Shown: positions 30,211-35,053 of the stretch, one piece after another
Layout of the letters: every line of letters begins with the position of its first letter
Position numbering within the stretch: position 1 is the first letter of the stretch
DNA from: Myxococcales bacterium
GTDB lineage: Bacteria; Myxococcota_A; Polyangia; Haliangiales; Haliangiaceae
Length of the DNA stretch: 35,053 nucleotides
Direction of reading: 5' to 3'
Assembly: GCA_016720595.1 (NCBI GenBank)
Contig: JADKKI010000060.1
Span: 1 to 35,053 of the forward strand
Made by a program: the position numbers and the translations under genes
Notes under the pieces: generated by a model
The model's database searches: none
What the model saw: the letters and a program-made list of their open reading frames with translations, nothing else
Told to the model about the DNA's origin: nothing

Positions 30211-30978
30211 TCACAGGCAGGCGCCGTACTCGGTGCCGCCCACCGAGAACGCGGTGCCGAAGCTCATGCACGTGGTGCCACCGGGGCAGCCGGTGTTCGC
30301 CGGCGGCTTGCAGATCTTCGCGCACTTCATGACGGCGCCCTGCGTGATGCATGACAGGCCGGCCGCGCACGCCACGGTGGCCGAGCACGTGGCGCCCTGG
30401 GCGGCGGCGCCCGCGAGCCGGCAATCGGCGATCTGGTGTGGCGTGCTCATGTACGTCGCGGTGAACAGATCGCAGGTCCACGAGGCCGGGCACAGCGGGT
30501 TGGTCGCGGTGGAGGGATCGCAGTTCGACGAGCAGGTCACGGCATCGGGAACAGGCTGCCCGTTGGCGGTGACCTGGATGACGCACTGCCCACGCGGGGA
30601 CATGCACTCCGCGTTGCTGGCGCAGTAGCGCTTGCACGAGCGATCGGTGGTGCCGCCAAGGCAGATGTACTTCTTCGCGCACTTCTGTGGGCTGCCGAAC
30701 GTGCCGCCGCACGAGGTGGCTTCGGTGCCGGTGTCCACCTGCGGGCGGCACGCGGTTCCCATCAGATCGCTGAAGTCGAGGTCGCACGCCTGCGTGGTGG
30801 GGCAGCCGCACTGGCTCTGCAGGTCACATGGCTGCGTCGCGCACACCGTGGCATCGATCGAGAGGGCGTCGATCGCGGCGTCGGCGCTCTGCGGCGCATC
30901 CTCCTGCACCGTTGGTGGCGTGGCCGTGGCGCAGCCAGCCAGCCACACGGTCACGATCGCGGTCCAGACCCTCGGCAT
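30211..30978 (-). CDS. Cys-rich lipoprotein (255 aa)
   Basis: ATG 30978 gives a lipoprotein (MPRVWTAIVTVWLAGCATAT, lipobox Cys16), an acidic linker with Asp/Ala repeats, and then about 190 residues with more than 20 Cys in the pattern C-x(3-7)-C typical of disulfide-rich surface modules. Examples are CATQPCDLQSQCGCPTTQAC, CGGTFGSPQKCAKKYICLGG and CKRYCASNAECMSPRGQC, with later CAKICKPP and CPGGTTC. The segment resembles the Cys-rich 'DxxC' domains common in myxobacterial lipoproteins, which lack known function. TATGGC lies about 30 bases upstream of the ATG, so it may have a real leader. Its stop is 12 bp from the stop of the M1 gene (convergent). Confidence 0.85.
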   Translation of the reverse strand: MPRVWTAIVTVWLAGCATATPPTVQEDAPQSADAAIDALSIDATVCATQPCDLQSQCGCPTTQACDLDFSDLMGTACRPQVDTGTEATSCGGTFGSPQKCAKKYICLGGTTDRSCKRYCASNAECMSPRGQCVIQVTANGQPVPDAVTCSSNCDPSTATNPLCPASWTCDLFTATYMSTPHQIADCRLAGAAAQGATCSATVACAAGLSCITQGAVMKCAKICKPPANTGCPGGTTCMSFGTAFSVGGTEYGACL

Positions 30979-31067
30979 CCTGTGACTGTCTTGCGCCTGC
31001 GGCCATAGCGCAAGCTCGCTGCAAGGCATTCGAAATCGCTGAGGAATCCGTGCACGCAGAGAGGCGG

Positions 31068-32102
31068 TCACGGGGCGATCCGGAACCCGAGCGTGATCGC
31101 GGTCTCGCCTGGGGCCATCGCACCTTGCAACGCGACGCGGACGTGGCGGGTGTGGAGCTGGATCCCCAGCAGTCCGTGCACCGTGACCGGGCTGGGCGAA
31201 TCGCTGTCGGAGCCCGTGATCACCGCGTTCCCCACCGGCAGGTCGTCCGAGTTGATCGTGAGGAGGCTGTCGAGCTGCGCGACGATCGTACTCGACCCGG
31301 CGGTCAGGTCGAGTCCGGCACCGCCGTAGACCACGAACGTGTCGAGCAGGCGTACGCCGGTGGTCACCTCGACAGGGACGGTGACGGTGGAGGTGTTGAC
31401 GTCGAGGGTCCCCGTCGAGCTCATGTGGATCGTCTTGACCGAGCTCGCGCCCTGCGCCGTGAAGTGGCTCTCGATCGATCCGCCAGTGGCCGTGCCGATC
31501 GTCCACGAGGCGTGCTCGAGCCCGGTGGTCGCCGAGACCCCGATCCACTGCACGCGTGCCGGCCGGGTCGCGGGCACCAGCTTGTACTGGACGTGCGCGC
31601 CGAGCGTGAGCAGCGTGCCATCGAGATCGTGGATCGTCGTGGATTCGTAGAACCCGCTCGCGAACACGGTCCAGCGAGGGTGGCGCCAGCGCCCGAGGTT
31701 CACACCGCTCATCACGGCGAAGTTCGCGATCGAGCCGCCGAGGAGATCGTTGGTCGTCCCGATCGCGACATCACCATGGAAGCCGCCCGCGCTCGCACCG
31801 ATCAAGATGTCGCCGGAGTCCGGATCGTAGTCGACGCCGAGGCCGCGCTGTGCGACGGATGCCGTGTTCGCGAACGAGCGCAGGAGCTGGGGCAGGCGCG
31901 ACAGTTTGTAGAGCTCGTCGATCCGGACCTTCGCGTTCGCGATCAGCTCGGGGATGCTGAGCCCGAGGTCGGTCGCGAGCTGCTCTCCCTGCGCGTTGAG
32001 CGTGACCACGACGGACGAGTCCGCGTGGGCCACCGACCCGAGCGACGTGAGCCAGGTGTGCCCGACGTACACGACGACGGCGAGCAGCAGGGTTCGGCGC
32101 AC
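31068..32102 (-). CDS. outer-membrane beta-barrel-like protein (344 aa)
   Basis: GTG 32102 starts a signal peptide (VRRTLLLAVVVYVGHTWLTS, cleaved near AHA/DS). After an N-terminal helical part (LNAQGEQLATDLGLSIPELI, VRIDELYKLSRLPQLLRSFA) come beta strands: SGDILIGASAGGFHGDVAIG, WTVFASGFYESTTIHDLDG, AHVQYKLVPATRPARVQWIG and FVVYGGAGLDLTAGSSTIV. It ends on a C-terminal strand that closes near GETAITLGFRIAP. The layout suggests an outer-membrane barrel with an N-terminal periplasmic region. No family recognised. TACCGT, 5 bases before the GTG, supports this start. It is followed on the same strand by the Cys-rich lipoprotein and preceded by the metal permease, 16 bp away. Confidence 0.72.
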   Translation of the reverse strand: MRRTLLLAVVVYVGHTWLTSLGSVAHADSSVVVTLNAQGEQLATDLGLSIPELIANAKVRIDELYKLSRLPQLLRSFANTASVAQRGLGVDYDPDSGDILIGASAGGFHGDVAIGTTNDLLGGSIANFAVMSGVNLGRWRHPRWTVFASGFYESTTIHDLDGTLLTLGAHVQYKLVPATRPARVQWIGVSATTGLEHASWTIGTATGGSIESHFTAQGASSVKTIHMSSTGTLDVNTSTVTVPVEVTTGVRLLDTFVVYGGAGLDLTAGSSTIVAQLDSLLTINSDDLPVGNAVITGSDSDSPSPVTVHGLLGIQLHTRHVRVALQGAMAPGETAITLGFRIAP

Positions 32103-32107
32103 CCCCG

Positions 32108-32113
32108 ACGGTA
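32108..32113 (-). promoter_or_regulatory. -10-like hexamer TACCGT, gene at 32102
   Basis: The reverse-strand TACCGT is 5 bases before GTG 32102 and lies inside the 16-bp gap between this gene and the permease gene, so the two genes seem not to depend on one promoter. Confidence 0.45.
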
Positions 32114-32118
32114 CCCCA

Positions 32119-32745
32119 CTACGCCAGGAGCAAGATCGCCCAGATCACTCCGACGGTGATCGAGACCACGCCGCTGGTCATGTTGAGCACGCGACGCACC
32201 CGCCCCGAGCGAACCAGCTGCAGCGCCGTGCCCGCCACACCAGAGGCGAGCGTCATCCCCGCGATCGATCCGATCCCGAACAGCGAGATGTAGAACATGC
32301 GGGCGGCCGTCCCCGGCAGCTGGGCGAACACGAGCGCGGTCAGCGCGCCACTGCCCGCGAGGCCGTGAACGAGACCGATCGCGAGGGGACGCAGCCGCGC
32401 GCGGCCGACCGAGGCACGCTCGTGAGTGTGGACATGGTGGGCACCACCGCGGGTAGCCCGCACGATCGCGCGCGCGCCGAGCAGCAGCAACATGGCCGAG
32501 ACGACGAGCTCGAACCCCACCGCGGCCCGTGGCGGCAGCGTGGCCCCCAGCAGCGTGAGCACGACGCCCACCACGAGCAGCGAGATCGTATGCCCGAGGC
32601 CCCACCACGCACCGAGCCAGGCGCCGTGACGCGGTCGATCGGTCTCCCCGATCAGCGTGGAGACGGCGCTCAGGTGATCGGGCTCGAACGCGTGCCGCAG
32701 CCCCATGAGCAGGCCGAGCACGATCCCGAGCGCCGTGAACGACAT
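32119..32745 (-). CDS. nickel/cobalt-type permease (HX4DH, NicO/UreH-like)
   Basis: The 208-residue product has about six hydrophobic segments. Its first one carries RHAFEPDHLSAVST, the HX4DH metal motif (His18, Asp23, His24) of nickel/cobalt transporters of the HoxN/NicO group. A cytoplasmic His-rich loop HHVHTHERAS follows helix 3, and HGLAGSGALTALV (helix 4) matches the second conserved stretch. It is shorter than HoxN and closer in length to the UreH/NicO branch. The role would be uptake or efflux of Ni or Co ions at the inner membrane. No urease or hydrogenase gene lies in the window, so the metal's use is unknown. TAGCGT lies 9 bases before the ATG. Confidence 0.85.
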   Translation of the reverse strand: MSFTALGIVLGLLMGLRHAFEPDHLSAVSTLIGETDRPRHGAWLGAWWGLGHTISLLVVGVVLTLLGATLPPRAAVGFELVVSAMLLLLGARAIVRATRGGAHHVHTHERASVGRARLRPLAIGLVHGLAGSGALTALVFAQLPGTAARMFYISLFGIGSIAGMTLASGVAGTALQLVRSGRVRRVLNMTSGVVSITVGVIWAILLLA

Positions 32746-32754
32746 GGGCGGGCG

Positions 32755-32764
32755 ACGCTATCAT
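32755..32764. promoter_or_regulatory. overlapping divergent -10-like elements
   Basis: The ten bases acgctatcat read TAGCGT on the reverse strand (9 bases before the permease ATG) and TATCAT on the forward strand (32759-32764, 33 bases before ATG 32798). If both are used, RNA polymerase could serve only one gene at a time. Confidence 0.35.
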
Positions 32765-32797
32765 GGCTTCGACCTTCCGCCGCGCGCGCGAGGTAGC

Positions 32798-33049
32798 ATG
32801 ACCGCTGTGAAGCCGCGGCCCGCTCCCGCCAGCACCGCCCCGTTCCTGATCGCCGGGCTGTGCGCGGCGATTCCGCTACTGTTCCTGTCGGCGGCGGCGC
32901 CGGGCGGGGAGGCGTGGAAGTGGCTCGAATATCCGCGCCCGATCACGGTGATCGCGTGTGCACTCGCGTTGATCGCATGCCGCGCAATGCGGTGTGGGTG
33001 CCGCCGGGACGGTGGCGATCGAGTCTGGGAGCGTGACCTCGCGCGGTGA
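32798..33049 (+). CDS. small membrane protein (83 aa)
   Basis: ATG 32798 opens MTAVKPRPAPASTAPFLIAG. Two hydrophobic stretches follow at about residues 16-32 (FLIAGLCAAIPLLFLSA) and 48-62 (PITVIACALALIACRAM), then a basic Cys-containing tail (RCGCRRDGGDRVWE). The stop TGA overlaps the next gene's ATG by one base. Together with the next gene it may form one four-helix unit; a former single gene split by a frameshift is possible but cannot be shown. No family recognised. Confidence 0.6.
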   Translation: MTAVKPRPAPASTAPFLIAGLCAAIPLLFLSAAAPGGEAWKWLEYPRPITVIACALALIACRAMRCGCRRDGGDRVWERDLAR

Positions 33050-33408
33050 TGATCGAGCTGGTGCTCGGGAGGCGCGCGCCGCGCCGTAGCTCGGGAGGCG
33101 TCTATGCCGTGCTCGCCGTCCTCTCGATCAGGCGCGCTCGCGAAGATCGCGTGAACCGCGTGCGTGCGGGGCTGTGGCTCGCAGGGATCGGCGTGCTCGC
33201 GATCGTGCTCACCCTGGCCAACGAGAGCTGGCTGACGCTCGAGAACCTCGATCACCGGGGTACGTTCCGCAGCAGCGTGCCGTGGCCCGACACCAAGAAG
33301 CTGTCGATCGCGTTCGCGATCGGGGCCACGCTCGTCGGCGGCGTGTTCGCCCTGGTGTCGCGGCGCAAGCCGCCGGATCCGCTTCCCCGCGCGATCGTTC
33401 GCGAATAG
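33049..33408 (+). CDS. small membrane protein (119 aa), coupled to the previous gene
   Basis: ATG 33049 overlaps the previous stop (TGATG), so translation is likely coupled; GTG 33046, one codon earlier, is an alternative. Hydrophobic segments lie at about residues 18-26 (weak), 43-57 (LWLAGIGVLAIVLTL) and 86-104 (SIAFAIGATLVGGVFALVS). The tail is basic with Pro (RRKPPDPLPRA). An extra-membrane loop between helices carries NESWLTLENLDHRGTF. It would form inner-membrane helices with the preceding product. No family recognised. Confidence 0.65.
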   Translation: MIELVLGRRAPRRSSGGVYAVLAVLSIRRAREDRVNRVRAGLWLAGIGVLAIVLTLANESWLTLENLDHRGTFRSSVPWPDTKKLSIAFAIGATLVGGVFALVSRRKPPDPLPRAIVRE

Positions 33409-33436
33409 CCAGCGGCCGCGGATCGTTGTGTCGACC

Positions 33437-34033
33437 ATGAAGCTCGTCGGGCTCCTCGCGCTCGTGGTCGGCTGCGGCTCCGCGGCCCAGGTCCCAGCGC
33501 CGCGCACGTCGCCGTCTCCAGCTCCTGCTCCGGCGACGCCCGCGACGCCCGCGACGCCCTGCATCCCAGGCCCGCCCCTCGTGGCGAACGAGCTCTACAA
33601 GCAGCTCGAGGCGTACTCGTGGTCGGTCTACCTCGGCCCGGACGAGGCACCACCACCGCCGACCACGTTCGGCACGTGCACCGTGAACAGGAACATCGTC
33701 CGCGCCGCCGACGGGACGATCGTGGCCGAGCTCGGGTGCGGCGTGCGCGTGCTCGCGCCCGGCATCGTCGACGATCTCGGGCTCCAGCTCGGCGCGCGGG
33801 GTCAGGACGTGCTCGATCGCAAGCCCAAGCCGGTGCAGCCGCTGGTGTGTACGGCGAACGGGCCTGATCAGGTGCGGTGCCGCTTCGAGCGCGAGCCCGA
33901 TCGCGACACCGACTCGAGCTGGTATGTCCTCGCGGGGCATCTCGGCGAGGACGTGCTCACCGGCGAGGCGGCGGCGCGGTGGTTCGGACCCGCGCGGATC
34001 GTCGAGATCGAGGTCAGCGTCTGGTGTCACTGA
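33437..34033 (+). CDS. lipoprotein (198 aa)
   Basis: ATG 33437 gives a very short lipoprotein signal (MKLVGLLALVVGCGSAAQ, lipobox Cys13). An Ala/Pro/Thr linker with the tandem unit ATP (PATPATPATP) follows, then a domain with four or more Cys: TFGTCTVNRNIVRAADGTIV, LGCGVRVLAP, LVCTANGPDQVRCRFE, and a final VSVWC. The Cys spacing suggests two disulfides. No family recognised. An earlier start GTG 33428 adds only three residues. It is 29 bp after the small membrane protein gene; I see no hexamer of the usual form before it. Confidence 0.78.
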   Translation: MKLVGLLALVVGCGSAAQVPAPRTSPSPAPAPATPATPATPCIPGPPLVANELYKQLEAYSWSVYLGPDEAPPPPTTFGTCTVNRNIVRAADGTIVAELGCGVRVLAPGIVDDLGLQLGARGQDVLDRKPKPVQPLVCTANGPDQVRCRFEREPDRDTDSSWYVLAGHLGEDVLTGEAAARWFGPARIVEIEVSVWCH

Positions 34034-34046
34034 CGTCGCCTTCGAC

Positions 34047-34052
34047 TATCGT
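34047..34052 (+). promoter_or_regulatory. -10-like hexamer TATCGT, gene at 34059
   Basis: TATCGT ends 6 bases before ATG 34059, the same element and spacing as before GTG 15378. Confidence 0.5.
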
Positions 34053-34058
34053 GCTCCG

Positions 34059-35053
34059 ATGTTCTCGAAGTTCCTGGTCGTGACCCTCGGGTCGTTTGCA
34101 CTCCTCGGCGGTGGCGCCTGCAAGAAGAAGTCGGCTGACAAGGCCGGTGCCGGCTCGGGCGAGCCCGTCGCTGCAGTCTCGACAGGCAAGGGCGTCAAGG
34201 CCGCGCTCGGGGATGGTGGGAAGCCTGGTGGCGCTCCGTTCGCGCCGAGTACGCAGGGGTTCAAGTTCCAGAACTACGGGAACGAGGGCGGCGTGGAGAA
34301 CCTGACGCCGGTCGAGGTCCAGCGGATGTTCGGCCCGGAGGTCTGCGCGGAGCAGGAGGGCGGGACCTGCGTGCTCACGCCGGCTGCGGAGCAGTGGATG
34401 GACGAGATCAACAAGGGGATGGACGGCGGCCACTGCGAAGGCTTCGCGGCGCTCTCGCTGCTGTTCGAGCTCAAGAAGCTGTCGCCCGCGGACTTCGGCG
34501 CGCCCACGGCGTTCCAGCTCGCGCTCCCGAACAACCTCAAGCTCCAGCACGAGATCGCGTACTGGTTCGCCACGCAGTACATCGCACCGATGTCGACCAG
34601 CGAGATCAAGACGCTGACGCCCACCGAGGTCGCGGACAAGCTCGTCGAAGCGTTCACCACGGGCAGCGAGAGCTACACGCTCGGCATCTACATGGCCGAC
34701 GGTTCGGGCGGGCACGCGACCACGCCCTACGCGGTCGTCGAGAAGAGCCCGACCGAGACCTGGATCATGCACTACGACAACAACTTCCCCGGTGAAGAGC
34801 GCCACATCGACATCGATCGGAAGGCCAACACCTGGAAGTACTTCACGGCCGCCGATCCGAAGGAGCCGGGCTCGGCATACCTCGGTGATGCCACCACGCG
34901 AACGCTCACGCTCGCCCCGACCAGCGCCCGGCTCCAGAAGATGACGTGTCCGTTCTGTGGTGAGGTCGACGACCCTGCCGATGACGAGGCCCGCGCGAAG
35001 GGCTCGCGGCAGATCATCCTCGATGGCGACGCCGACCTCCTGATCACCGACGA
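34059..35053 (+). CDS. lipoprotein with cysteine-peptidase-like triad (cut by window edge)
   Basis: The frame is open for 331 codons to the window edge, so the C-terminus is missing. ATG 34059 starts a lipoprotein (MFSKFLVVTLGSFALLGGGA then Cys21-Lys-Lys-Lys). After a Gly/Ala/Lys linker (about 25-65) is a domain with GGHCEGFAALSLLF (Cys126), GSGGHATTPYAVVEK (His219) and IMHYDNNFPGE (Asp240, Asn241). The order Cys, then H-A-x-x-P-Y-x-V, then Y-D-N-N is that of papain-fold cysteine peptidases and transglutaminase-like enzymes; similar C-H-D/N sets occur in many uncharacterised bacterial proteins. A CPFC motif follows near residue 303. It may be a peptidase, amidase or acyltransferase on the envelope. 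The fold assignment is inference. Confidence 0.7.
   Translation, partial: MFSKFLVVTLGSFALLGGGACKKKSADKAGAGSGEPVAAVSTGKGVKAALGDGGKPGGAPFAPSTQGFKFQNYGNEGGVENLTPVEVQRMFGPEVCAEQEGGTCVLTPAAEQWMDEINKGMDGGHCEGFAALSLLFELKKLSPADFGAPTAFQLALPNNLKLQHEIAYWFATQYIAPMSTSEIKTLTPTEVADKLVEAFTTGSESYTLGIYMADGSGGHATTPYAVVEKSPTETWIMHYDNNFPGEERHIDIDRKANTWKYFTAADPKEPGSAYLGDATTRTLTLAPTSARLQKMTCPFCGEVDDPADDEARAKGSRQIILDGDADLLITD

Overview
The window is very GC-rich (roughly two thirds or more G+C, with most third codon positions G or C). It contains 41 gene-sized units, two of them cut by the window edges, plus two gene remnants. The gene content points to a myxobacterium-like member of the Myxococcota, most plausibly a Haliangium/Kofleriaceae relative. 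At least twelve short-signal lipoproteins, a PEGA-domain Ser/Thr kinase, a Sel1-repeat protein, Cys-rich 'C-x-x-D' secreted proteins and a DUF1592-type protein all fit that. The taxonomic placement is inference. I found no rRNA, tRNA, CRISPR array, IS element, phage gene or recognisable defence locus.

Layout. 1-8.3 kb: a cut DUF1592-type lipoprotein, a glutathione S-transferase, a DUF1697 protein, a broken ORF, a zinc-ribbon membrane protein, a DUF924 protein, an AMP-dependent acyl-CoA synthetase, a CAP-domain secreted protein and a sterol-desaturase-type hydroxylase. 8.3-12.8 kb: a damaged lipoprotein, a metallophosphoesterase facing an inosine/guanosine kinase (gsk), an outer-membrane barrel and a lipoprotein. 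12.8-15.3 kb is anomalous: coding jumps strand with both 3' ends missing, a 244-bp stretch has no A or T (including a run of 35 G), and a headless 3' gene fragment follows. An intact HAD phosphatase lies inside it. 15.4-25.4 kb: a two-gene lipoprotein operon (Gly-rich plus beta-propeller-like), a Sel1 protein, a DTW-domain tRNA-modifying enzyme, a divergent HemF, a TPR protein, a five-repeat di-cysteine secreted protein, WG-repeat and thioredoxin-like lipoproteins, and a STAS/zinc-ribbon protein. 25.5-35 kb: a Ser/Thr kinase, a lipoprotein M1 aminopeptidase, a Cys-rich lipoprotein, an outer-membrane protein, a nickel/cobalt-type permease, small membrane proteins, and a final lipoprotein with a cysteine-peptidase-like triad that runs off the edge.

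The genes look like a string of mostly independent housekeeping and cell-envelope units rather than one pathway; only a few pairs are clearly coupled (16712/17563, 32798/33408, perhaps 1125/2302). The strongest system-level signal is in the 5' regions. About half of the genes carry a TAnnnT hexamer ending only 5-9 bases (most often 6) before the start codon, with no Shine-Dalgarno sequence. This suggests that leaderless transcription is a major start mode here. Downstream genes of tight pairs instead use coupling or a normal ribosome-binding site.

Several broken frames sit next to long G runs, so sequencing or assembly error is as likely as real gene decay at those places.
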